From a virus, in the IMG/VR virus record IMGVR_UViG_3300021138_000063, positions 1 through 41,316 of that record: a stretch of 41,316 nucleotides of DNA, one strand, 5' to 3'. The notes below the pieces were generated by a model. The model was given only the letters and a program-made list of their open reading frames with translations. It was not told the DNA's origin and ran no database searches. This document shows positions 6,067 through 14,006 of this stretch, piece after piece. The position numbers and the translations under genes were made by a program. How positions within the stretch are numbered: the first letter of the stretch is position 1; every line of letters begins with the position of its first letter.

Positions 6067-9000
6067 TTAGTATACGGGGCGAAGAACCACCCTGTCAATT
6101 CCGAACGCAACAGTGTTGCTGTTGCCTCCTGTTGGAGTACACGTTACACTTATAACTGCATAAGCTGCGCCCACTAAGTTAGATGTGTAGAACGTAGTTC
6201 CTAAGTATGCCCAACGGTTTGTTTGAGTAACCGTTGCAGTAACAGGTGTGTTAGTTGGAGAACCTGTAGTTGCAGTCCATATCGCAGTTCCCGCAGCATT
6301 GTAAAAAGTAGTTGTAAGAGTAAACGTTCCGACAGCTGCAGTCTCTGGTCGTACTGCTACAGCTAGATAAAGTTTTGTGTTACCTGGAATATAAACGTTT
6401 CCAGTTGTAATACCAAAACTAGATCCGGTACCGGCGCTTAACACTCTTGCGTATGCTTGTCCATGAGAAACGTTATCACCAAACAACATACCTCTAGATA
6501 CTTGTCGAGTAAGAGTTGCAGTTACTCCGCTCCAGTTACCTAAGCTTGATTCAAAAGAAGAGTTAGGTACAAGTGACGAAGTTAGATCAGAATAGCCAGG
6601 GGTACTAACTCCAGAGTCAATCCTCCATGAGTTACCTAAGGCAACTAAAGAACCAAGACTGTTCTTAAGACGAGATGCTTTAACACTGTAGTTATAGAAG
6701 TAACTTCCTTTTCCACTACCAATGCTGGCTCGTCTTGCAGACCAAATTGTCTTTGCCGTGTTTAGCGGGTTAGGTACAGAGACCGTAGGGCTTGAGGTAA
6801 CCAAGAATTGATTAGGTACCCGGCCGTATTCCACCTGAACAGCGTCAATGTGGAAGTATGTGTTACCTGTTCCTGTTATTGTAAAGGTTGGTGCAGTTGC
6901 GCCAGCCGCCAATGTTTGCACGGTGCTGATCCTAGTCCAGTTAGACGACTGTGCAGCAGGTACAGTAAATGTGCTTGAGCCAATAGTGTATGTGTAAGCG
7001 ACACCTGCAGGTCCACGGACGTAAGCAGAGATTACAACGTCTTCTCCACCCAAAGCTGCTCCAGGAAGATAATAGGTTCCCGTAATTGTTCCAAGAGTGG
7101 TGTAAGTTACCTTACCCCAAGATGTTCCGTCATAAGCCAATGTGTAGCCGTTGTCACTAGAACTTTTTGTAATGGTTGTTCCGGTACCAGCAGACCAATC
7201 TGACGTGTCTGTTTCAAACGAACTGTTGGACATAAAGTTAGAGATAACCTTAGTCTCCCAAAGACAGTTGTTGATATTGTGGTAAGGGGCTTCGGTTGGA
7301 TCTGTTGGAGTAACTCCGCCGTTTCCAGAGTAATAGTTGTTAACTGTAGAAGACGGTTCTAACATTGCTGCGTCTACCCAGAACGTTTGGCCGGTAGTTG
7401 CGTTAGGGAAGTACACAGAACACTTAGCTAACGGCATGCCTGAATCTTGGTCATACTGCGGAGCAATAGCTGTTACACCAAGCTGCGTAGTAGTTGTACC
7501 AATGGTGGCATTATTTGTTTGGGTATACACAGTAGTTGGGTAGTACTGACCATTAGCGTCAGAGTAAATAGTTCCAGTACTTACTGGAATAATTGAGTTA
7601 CCATTGCTTGAAGTTTGGTAGCTAGGTTGATTAGAAAATTCAATCTGAACATAGGCAGGTTGAGAGGTGCCTGCGGTTATGTAAGCACTAAAGGTAAACA
7701 AAGTTCCAGGATCAACAGGAACCCAATCAGTTACATAGCCTACATATACGCTGCTACTTGCGTTAGCCGTAGATGTCAGTTTAGCTGAATAAGTTCCGTG
7801 GACTACGTTTGTAGTATCTAGTGCAAGAGTTCCATTTAAACCTGCCCAAGAGTGCAAGCTTCCTGTAGAGACTAATGTAACTGAAGAAGCAGGGCTTTCA
7901 AAGTCTGGGTTAGGAAGGTAGTTCTCACCCTCACCCTTAATACCGACGTGAATAGTCCTTGAGTCTTCAAAGTAAAGCGACTGGTTAGCTACCTTAAGTT
8001 GGAAGTAATCAAAAGCGTAGTTGGTTGCAGTGGCTGCTGATGGGGTTATTGTAAGAATGATCTTAGCAAACGATGCGTTAATAGGTGCGGTGCTTCCTAC
8101 CAATCCAGCATACGTACTGAATCTTTGCCACGCAGTTGAAGAGGTTGTGGTAGGGCCGGCAGCGGTAGTGCTGATATACAAACCTGTGTAGGTGTACCAA
8201 GCAATCTGGGCGGTGGTGGTTGCTGAAACCCCACCAGTCTGATGTGTGATATATCCACTAAAGATATAGTTAGTACCGGCATCTACGGGAATACCGTAGG
8301 TGGTGATGTCTGCTGCCGAAGATGGCAACGACATGGTTATAGCAGTTGTTGCAGCAGTGGCAAGCTTGGCATAGCCTACGCTTCTAGGAAGAAACGCAGT
8401 GTCATAAACCATAGTTGTTGGGTACAGAGTAGCGGGGAAAGTCCCGGTATAGTTTCCGTTAATATCCTTGGTATAAGTGTTCTGCGTAAAAGTTCCGCTG
8501 CTTACGTTCCAAGCCCCAAGAGATTCTTCAAAAGAAGAATCGTTATAGGTTAACATTAGGTTAAGGCCTGTAGTAACGGTGTTCTCTAGGTGGGTAGATG
8601 AAACCGTATAGTTCTTAAGTCCAAGAGGTTGACCTTTGTATGAAGAGATGACGTTTCCTGCAGATGCCAATGATCTATGGTAGCTATCTCCCAAAGATGG
8701 TTGGTAGGTAAATCCAAAGTCTAAGATCTTAGGGTATAGGAATGCATTTGGTGTGTAGGCAAAGTTATTAGATTTGGCTAAAAGCTCGCCTTCAGTTCTA
8801 AACAGGTCGTACATAAAGGCAAACTGCTGCATTACTTTATAAAAGGTAGCGTTGGTATCTCCAGTATTACCAGAATTTGGTACGCCTGTCTGATCTAGAG
8901 ACTCAGCATCGTTAAACCAAACCCTTGGAAGCCAAGAAGAGATTTGAATTAGTGACTCTTTATCTTCTACAATTTTTGCATAGCTGTCTCCGCAGAAGTG

Positions 9001-9360
9001 CCAGATAGACCCATCAAAAACCCAAATAGAGTAGCTTGCTTCTTTTCCAACAGAGTCATAGTTAATGTCTATATAGTTTGAGCCATAGCCTGTATAAGTA
9101 ACACCACTAGATGAGTAAGGTCCGCCAGCAAGCCTGATACCATCATTAGGGTTATCAAGAGTACTGGTGTAGCTTTTAACTAGCATCCAGTATGTAGGTG
9201 CAGAGTCAGAAGACGGCCATGTAATGGTGGTCCAACTAACCGATACAGTTCCGTATGTGGTAGCCGTAGCAACTACATTAGCATTGTAGTACGCTGTTGT
9301 GTTAGACGCTGTGCCGTACTTAAACCCTGAGTTATATATCGAGGTATTATACTTAGCCAT
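6067..9360 (-). CDS. Tail protein I-like baseplate protein with four lectin-like repeats
   Basis: A 1097-residue protein encoded directly after baseplate J. The N-terminus (1-130) is strand-rich and fibronectin-III-like. Residues about 135-270, including SSWLPRVWFNDAESLDQ and FRTEGELLAKSNNF, resemble P2 gpI / T4 gp7-type wedge proteins, which join J in the baseplate. The rest has four similar modules, each opening with a short Asn/Ser-Phe-Glu...Trp motif: near 274 (NDSSFEESLGAW), 484 (NPDFES), 712 (NSSFETDTSDW) and 933 (NSSFESSLGNW). These look like jelly-roll carbohydrate-binding modules. The protein would therefore anchor in the baseplate and bind host surface glycans. AAGGAGG precedes the ATG. 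The wedge assignment rests mainly on gene order; the glycan role is inferred from the module type. Confidence 0.75.
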   Translation of the reverse strand: MAKYNTSIYNSGFKYGTASNTTAYYNANVVATATTYGTVSVSWTTITWPSSDSAPTYWMLVKSYTSTLDNPNDGIRLAGGPYSSSGVTYTGYGSNYIDINYDSVGKEASYSIWVFDGSIWHFCGDSYAKIVEDKESLIQISSWLPRVWFNDAESLDQTGVPNSGNTGDTNATFYKVMQQFAFMYDLFRTEGELLAKSNNFAYTPNAFLYPKILDFGFTYQPSLGDSYHRSLASAGNVISSYKGQPLGLKNYTVSSTHLENTVTTGLNLMLTYNDSSFEESLGAWNVSSGTFTQNTYTKDINGNYTGTFPATLYPTTMVYDTAFLPRSVGYAKLATAATTAITMSLPSSAADITTYGIPVDAGTNYIFSGYITHQTGGVSATTTAQIAWYTYTGLYISTTAAGPTTTSSTAWQRFSTYAGLVGSTAPINASFAKIILTITPSAATATNYAFDYFQLKVANQSLYFEDSRTIHVGIKGEGENYLPNPDFESPASSVTLVSTGSLHSWAGLNGTLALDTTNVVHGTYSAKLTSTANASSSVYVGYVTDWVPVDPGTLFTFSAYITAGTSQPAYVQIEFSNQPSYQTSSNGNSIIPVSTGTIYSDANGQYYPTTVYTQTNNATIGTTTTQLGVTAIAPQYDQDSGMPLAKCSVYFPNATTGQTFWVDAAMLEPSSTVNNYYSGNGGVTPTDPTEAPYHNINNCLWETKVISNFMSNSSFETDTSDWSAGTGTTITKSSSDNGYTLAYDGTSWGKVTYTTLGTITGTYYLPGAALGGEDVVISAYVRGPAGVAYTYTIGSSTFTVPAAQSSNWTRISTVQTLAAGATAPTFTITGTGNTYFHIDAVQVEYGRVPNQFLVTSSPTVSVPNPLNTAKTIWSARRASIGSGKGSYFYNYSVKASRLKNSLGSLVALGNSWRIDSGVSTPGYSDLTSSLVPNSSFESSLGNWSGVTATLTRQVSRGMLFGDNVSHGQAYARVLSAGTGSSFGITTGNVYIPGNTKLYLAVAVRPETAAVGTFTLTTTFYNAAGTAIWTATTGSPTNTPVTATVTQTNRWAYLGTTFYTSNLVGAAYAVISVTCTPTGGNSNTVAFGIDRVVLRPVY

Positions 9361-9371
9361 TTACTGCCTCC

Positions 9372-11210
9372 TTAGGATGTAATACCGCCACTGGCGTTAA
9401 TAACTAGGTTTGTAGCCGTTAAGAACGGAATCTGATTTGCTGCCAAAGACAAGTCGCTTGGTAGAACTCCCGCAGATGGGGTAGAGCCGTCTGTGCTAAA
9501 TTGAGTTGGTACTACCGACACTACTCCGTTTACAGCCTGCAGTGTGCTAATAAGCTGGGACACGGGGATGCTTGCGCCAAACGTATTATTGTTATATTCA
9601 AATAAACCACCTGCTCCAAGAATAGCCTGGTAGATACCTAAGACAACATCCGAGTTTTTATACGCAGGGTTTACTTTTACGGTTAAGGTTAGATAAACAG
9701 GTGCATAAACTGGTGGAAGAATAGTAAGTGTGGTTCCTAACATAATCTTGTCAGCCATATAGCTAGCTACAGTTGACTTTAAAGAATTAGATAAGGAAGT
9801 GCCCGATACAGATCCCCAAGCACTAGTAGGTGTTAGGTTAACTACAGTTCCTGAAACAAAAGGATCCAGTCCTCCTGTGGTTAACGTTCCTGTTACAGTA
9901 CTGGCAATAGTAAAAGTATTTGTTCCAGTAACTGTAATAGCCTGGCCTTGTAAGTTGTAAGTGTACGGACGAATTCCAGAGATGTTTACTAGATCTCCAG
10001 TTGCAAAGTTGTGGGCAGACTTAGTTGTATATGAAACAAGAGATCCTGTTCCACCGCTGCCAGATGTTCCGACATCGGTAATTACTGCCGAAGGAAGGCC
10101 CGGGGTTGGTGAGGTAGATCCCGCAGAGATTGGCTGCACATAAAGGTTGACTGATGTAAAGACGTTTGCAGTTGCAGCCGCCTTTCCTACACCAAAAGCC
10201 TTTAGAGCAATGTTTCCATAGTCATCTAAAGTCACAGCCCTATTTCTAGACCTGATAGTCGCTTGTACTTTTGTTCTAATCTGTGTGATGCTATCCCCAT
10301 CAGCACCGCCAGATGCTGTAAGAGAGTTAGTAACAGTAAAGTATGTAGAGACCTGTGGGTCAACGTTTCCAGGAACAAAAGAAATTTCTGCAATAGCTCC
10401 AGCCAAAACGTTTCCAGAAGAACCTACGCTATTCCTATATAGGGAGCTGATAAGTTGTCCAGACAAAGGTACTGCGCCATTAACTCCATCACCAAACTGA
10501 ATGTTAAGGGTTCCGTCAGCATTCCTAACAGTAGTAAATACTGTGTCCTTAGGTCCTGATTCTAATAGGTTGTCTAAGTATGTCCAAGTATTAAAAGCAA
10601 CGCCCTGTCCTACGTACACGTAGATAGAACTGTCAATCACACCAAGATCAATAATTGTATAGGACTGGTTAGCACTTCCATCAGAAGTGCCCAAGCTTAG
10701 AGGAAGTGCCTGGTTATATGTGCTGTCAATCAAGTCAGGACGGTCAGTGTTTACTGTCTTTCCTTCAGTAGCTGTTACTGTAACTTGAGCGCCAGGCTGA
10801 ACTGCTGTAGCTGCTTGAGTTGTTTCAAAGTACGCCAAAGAATAGGGACCGTATGTAAGTGGGGCAATGACCTGAGTTCCAACCGGAAGCGTAACTGTGT
10901 TGGTACTTGTGTTAGTAAAGGTTACAGATACCGTTGCAGGTACCGGACCACTTGGGTGGTAGTCGTAAAGGGTAGCAAGGTTTAAAAGACTCTGTGTTTG
11001 AATAGCTGTTTGAATGGATGTTTCATTAGCTGCTCGGTCAAGGTAGTGTGACATGATGTCACCCATGTAAGCAAAGGTTTCAACCAAGACGTTACCCAAA
11101 TCTGAGTAATCTGTAGGGTTCCACTGAGTACCGGTAGCGGTAGAGATCAGGTTAATAAGGTCCGACTTTAAAGCATTAAAGTCTCTGGAGGTGTAGTCAA
11201 TTTGAGTCAT
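9372..11210 (-). CDS. Baseplate J-like wedge protein
   Basis: A 612-residue baseplate wedge protein of the J / T4 gp6 family. The N-terminus carries the family hallmark: TSRDFNALKSDLI followed by WNPTDYSDLGNVLVETFAYMGD and a YLDRAANE segment. Further on it has VTLDDYGNIALKAFGVGKA, the conserved core seen in J proteins. It lies between gp25-like and I-like genes, the standard order. It builds the ring that holds the fibres and triggers sheath contraction. A roughly 80-residue strand-rich insertion near residues 375-455 (around SYTTKSAHNFATGDLVNISG) resembles a segment in the sheath protein here (VSFTTSTAHGFSVGQTVSITG), so both carry the same type of inserted domain. Confidence 0.93.
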   Translation of the reverse strand: MTQIDYTSRDFNALKSDLINLISTATGTQWNPTDYSDLGNVLVETFAYMGDIMSHYLDRAANETSIQTAIQTQSLLNLATLYDYHPSGPVPATVSVTFTNTSTNTVTLPVGTQVIAPLTYGPYSLAYFETTQAATAVQPGAQVTVTATEGKTVNTDRPDLIDSTYNQALPLSLGTSDGSANQSYTIIDLGVIDSSIYVYVGQGVAFNTWTYLDNLLESGPKDTVFTTVRNADGTLNIQFGDGVNGAVPLSGQLISSLYRNSVGSSGNVLAGAIAEISFVPGNVDPQVSTYFTVTNSLTASGGADGDSITQIRTKVQATIRSRNRAVTLDDYGNIALKAFGVGKAAATANVFTSVNLYVQPISAGSTSPTPGLPSAVITDVGTSGSGGTGSLVSYTTKSAHNFATGDLVNISGIRPYTYNLQGQAITVTGTNTFTIASTVTGTLTTGGLDPFVSGTVVNLTPTSAWGSVSGTSLSNSLKSTVASYMADKIMLGTTLTILPPVYAPVYLTLTVKVNPAYKNSDVVLGIYQAILGAGGLFEYNNNTFGASIPVSQLISTLQAVNGVVSVVPTQFSTDGSTPSAGVLPSDLSLAANQIPFLTATNLVINASGGITS

Positions 11211-11212
11211 GA

Positions 11213-11605
11213 TCAGATTCCCGTTGGTCCGTAGTAGTTGAAGGTAGCAAGGTTAGCGGTTAAAGAGGCAATGTCGTCGTTAGGAAGCACAATACTTATA
11301 GACACAGTATCTACTCCTTGATAGTCTACCCCGGAGGTAGTGACCGTAACATCTTTGATATCTGGCAACCAGGTCTTGATGGCTGTCTTGATGGCTTGTG
11401 GAATAGCAAGTTTAGCATCATTATCGTTTTCAAACAAGGCGGATGCCCAGTTGACCCCGTAGTTAGGCAGCATAGGTCGTTGACCAATGTTGGTACTTAA
11501 TAGGGTAAGAATCCTATCCAGATAAATTTTAACTAGGCTTTGGGCCTGGTTTACTACTCCAGTGTTTGGATCAACACTGTAAGGGTAGCTTAAAGCTGCT
11601 GTCAT
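11213..11605 (-). CDS. gp25-like baseplate wedge protein
   Basis: A 130-residue protein of the T4 gp25 / P2 gpW family. It has IGQRPMLPNYGVNWASALFEND, the conserved central stretch containing the pattern of the EPR-like lysozyme-fold core, followed by an alternating strand/helix end. It forms the inner wedge and nucleates sheath assembly on the baseplate. I chose the ATG at 11605 (MTAALSYPY), which overlaps the upstream TGA by four bases and has GGAG about nine bases before it; a start at 11623 would add six residues. The J gene follows after two bases. Confidence 0.9.
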   Translation of the reverse strand: MTAALSYPYSVDPNTGVVNQAQSLVKIYLDRILTLLSTNIGQRPMLPNYGVNWASALFENDNDAKLAIPQAIKTAIKTWLPDIKDVTVTTSGVDYQGVDTVSISIVLPNDDIASLTANLATFNYYGPTGI

Positions 11606-12234
11606 GACTGTACTCCAATCCATACTGGGTATTCAGGATCTCCCGCAACAAACATAACCCACACCAGCTGACCCACTTCAGGTACAGAACGGTGGAAGGT
11701 ATGCTCAGGGCTGTTTGGGCTAGGTGCTGTGCCGGCTACGGTGCCCGGTGCAGATATCCCACTAGCAGAAGTATAGGTACTTATTTCTTTAGCGTCCGTA
11801 GAACTAGCGTTAGAGTATGGAGATGATGAAACTACGCTAGTGCTTGCTTTGTACATTGGGTGGGTAGTTTGATGGGCATGGTTAAGCTGTTTGGTAGCAT
11901 CTTTTGCAACTACCGTAAGAGCTGGAATGCTGACCGTTACCGTACCGCCTTGAGGATCCGAGCCTGATGCACTAGATGTGGAGGTTGTAAGAAGTGCTGC
12001 AATCTGGCTAGCTGTATGCGGGTTATGGTCCGGGTGATATGAGTTATCAGTAATAGGAAGACATGCCAAAGCCCAGTTAGTTACTTCCCCGCCGGTTGGT
12101 TGTGGGATTTGAACTTGAATTCGGTTTCTTCCGGTAGGGTCTTGGTTATTAATTACCTTGGCAGAGTAGATACCGTAAAACCGTGTCCTACCCATGAAAT
12201 CCATACCATAGTCTGTCTCGTTTGGTAGCGCCAT
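11602..12234 (-). CDS. OB-fold baseplate spike protein (gpV/gp5 N-terminal type)
   Basis: A 210-residue protein. Residues 10-60 (RTRFYGIYSAKVINNQDP, then RIQVQIPQ) match the OB-fold domain of gpV/gp5 and VgrG-type spikes. A long low-complexity Ser/Thr/Ala stretch follows, and the C-terminus (VPEVGQLVWVMFVAGDPEYPVWIG) completes the OB fold typical of Phage_base_V proteins, so the fold appears split by a loop of about 110 residues. It would cap the tube and form the central spike. The ATG at 12234 shares a base with the upstream TGA; a GTG three bases earlier is an equal alternative. No tapering beta-helix tip is evident. Confidence 0.8.
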   Translation of the reverse strand: MALPNETDYGMDFMGRTRFYGIYSAKVINNQDPTGRNRIQVQIPQPTGGEVTNWALACLPITDNSYHPDHNPHTASQIAALLTTSTSSASGSDPQGGTVTVSIPALTVVAKDATKQLNHAHQTTHPMYKASTSVVSSSPYSNASSTDAKEISTYTSASGISAPGTVAGTAPSPNSPEHTFHRSVPEVGQLVWVMFVAGDPEYPVWIGVQS

Positions 12235-12851
12235 CACTTCACAACCTTACTGTTAGTTTTAGACGACCATTGTACCGTCCTTTTAACATTGCTGTTATTC
12301 GGTGCCCTTGTAGCGTTAGGGCTTACCCCTGCAACAGCGGGGACTGCGGTAGGCGACTGAGAAACTACAGCGCTGTTTGGTACGGCTGTTGTTTGAGGAC
12401 TCAAAGAGTTTAAGTTAGGACTGGTGTTATATTGAGACAATGCCGCCCCTGAGGAACTCAAAGATTGTCCAGATAGGTCGCCTTGGATATCCCGTTGTTG
12501 GGCTCTTGTTGCCGCATCAGGATCTACTTCCCCAATAACATCTGTACCTACTTCTATCTCCATAATATAGTTAGCCGTAGTTCCACCAAAACTATGTGTA
12601 ATAGATAATACAGTCCAGTATCCGGACATGTTATTAGGAAGGCCATCTAAGTAAATAGGGTCAAAAAGTTTTAATGTAGGATCGGGAAAGAGAGTCACAA
12701 TAGCCCTGTGTTGATACCTATGGTTCTCAGCAAAGTTGGCTGCAATTGTTTTAGACTCTGTTAAGCTAGTAGCTACCTCGTGTACATGGTGTTTTTTAAA
12801 TACAGATGTAGGGGCGCTCTTAGGGCTATTGTTAGAGAAGTTACTGGTCAT
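12234..12851 (-). CDS. Baseplate hub-associated protein
   Basis: A 205-residue protein. Residues about 20-110 (VTLFPDPTLKLFDPIYLDGLPNN and WTVLSITHSFGG) resemble the C-terminal hub domain found in gpD/gp27-like proteins, where a segment describing the bound-axis domain ends in H-x-F. The second half is a disordered Ser/Ala/Pro/Asn-rich tail with a basic end. Together with the gene upstream it seems to make up a hub protein split into two chains. The ATG overlaps the upstream TGA by four bases, so the two are made together in equal amounts. The split-hub reading is inference. Confidence 0.65.
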   Translation of the reverse strand: MTSNFSNNSPKSAPTSVFKKHHVHEVATSLTESKTIAANFAENHRYQHRAIVTLFPDPTLKLFDPIYLDGLPNNMSGYWTVLSITHSFGGTTANYIMEIEVGTDVIGEVDPDAATRAQQRDIQGDLSGQSLSSSGAALSQYNTSPNLNSLSPQTTAVPNSAVVSQSPTAVPAVAGVSPNATRAPNNSNVKRTVQWSSKTNSKVVK

Positions 12852-13735
12852 GGCGCACCTGTAGGAGAACCAAAGGACGGCGACTTAAAGTACTGCGGAT
12901 TAGGGATGACCACGCCAGACGTACTTGTATTAGGGGCTTTGTATTTGTGCGTGCTATTCAATATCGCACTTGTTTGATGGTTTGTTCCAGCAATAACACG
13001 GTCTACCCTAACACCTGCTTCAGGAGCCTGGTCTGAGATAATAGGGTGGAAGGATAGGATGTCCCCAAGAACTTTTCTTTCTCTAGGGATTGCTCCAGCA
13101 TTTTCATCATTAAGATACTTAAAGTAAGGGGCAGAGTTCTTCTTGCTCTGATAGATCTTATCCTTAGATACAAAGTAGATAGTTGTATTTTCAGATAACA
13201 AAGTAAAGCCGGTCTGCTTTGCTAGGCGGCGAAGCAGTTGCCAAAAGCTTTCTCCCGAATGTACGATGGCAGAACGTTGACGTGGGTGACGCTGGGTTAC
13301 AGCTTCAAATCCAAAACGTTGGCACACCTGTGTTACAACCTGGTCGGCTGTTACATTCTTGTATACCTTTTGGTCCGTATCTTTTAACACCCAGGTAGCT
13401 CCTACACATACCATGTCTGTATTTCCACCTTGGTACGTATTTGTTTGGTCTATGTGGTTTACATACCCGTTCCATGTAGTCTTCTTCTTACCGGAAACAA
13501 TGGTAAAGATAACTGGATCTCCTGAGACAATAGCCGCTCTTTTTAGAAAAGGGTTTCCTTTAAAGTGCAGCACTAAACGGTCATGCTGCTCTATGCCTTG
13601 ATGAAGTTCAGCTCCCAATAAAAATAGATCCATGTCAGGGGCTTTTGGAAAAGACACAGTAAAAGAAGCCTTGTAGCTTTCAGCTCTCCATACAAAAGAC
13701 TGAAGCGCAGGTGAGCTAGAGTAATCAGCTGCCAT
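12848..13735 (-). CDS. Baseplate hub protein, gpD/gp27-like
   Basis: A 295-residue protein. Features fitting the late-control D/gp27 hub family include VIFTIVSGKKKTTWNGYV (first barrel), then VTADQVVTQVCQRFGFEAV and SFWQLLRRLAKQTGFTLLSE, the classic segments in which a short helix precedes a second barrel. It would form the trimeric ring between tube and spike. It follows the LysM gene with an 11-base overlap and precedes the second hub piece with ATGA. The C-terminal end (SGVVIPNPQYFKSPSFGSP) looks like a flexible tail. Confidence 0.82.
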   Translation of the reverse strand: MAADYSSSPALQSFVWRAESYKASFTVSFPKAPDMDLFLLGAELHQGIEQHDRLVLHFKGNPFLKRAAIVSGDPVIFTIVSGKKKTTWNGYVNHIDQTNTYQGGNTDMVCVGATWVLKDTDQKVYKNVTADQVVTQVCQRFGFEAVTQRHPRQRSAIVHSGESFWQLLRRLAKQTGFTLLSENTTIYFVSKDKIYQSKKNSAPYFKYLNDENAGAIPRERKVLGDILSFHPIISDQAPEAGVRVDRVIAGTNHQTSAILNSTHKYKAPNTSTSGVVIPNPQYFKSPSFGSPTGAP

Positions 13736-14006
13736 AAGGAACCCTTAGAACAGTTCCAGGAGATATATGAAATGGGTTCAATATCTCTGGATTGATGTCC
13801 ATAATTTCCCACCAAAAGTTTGCACCTAAGCCATAAGCATGCGCTAGTGCTGCTAAGCTATCTCCTTCTCTCCAAGTATAGTTAACGTAACTAATAGCTT
13901 GAGCACCGGGCCAGCTTCTAAATACAGAGATTTCATAGTCCCCAGTATACTTATTAGGTGTTTGGGCCAAAGGACCGTCGTAATAACGTGAGATTCTTTC
14001 TATCAT
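13725..14006 (-). CDS. LysM-domain baseplate/tail protein (gp53- or gpX-like)
   Basis: A 93-residue protein with one LysM domain at about residues 43-91 (YTWREGDSLAALAHAYG, WWEIMDINPEI, SPGTVLRVP). In contractile tails, small LysM proteins of the gp53/gpX kind sit at the tube-hub interface or wedge; the domain may bind glycan strands or simply serve as a structural fold. It lies between the tube-initiator-like protein and the hub. The ATG overlaps the upstream TGA by four bases. Confidence 0.85.
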   Translation of the reverse strand: MIERISRYYDGPLAQTPNKYTGDYEISVFRSWPGAQAISYVNYTWREGDSLAALAHAYGLGANFWWEIMDINPEILNPFHISPGTVLRVPYGS

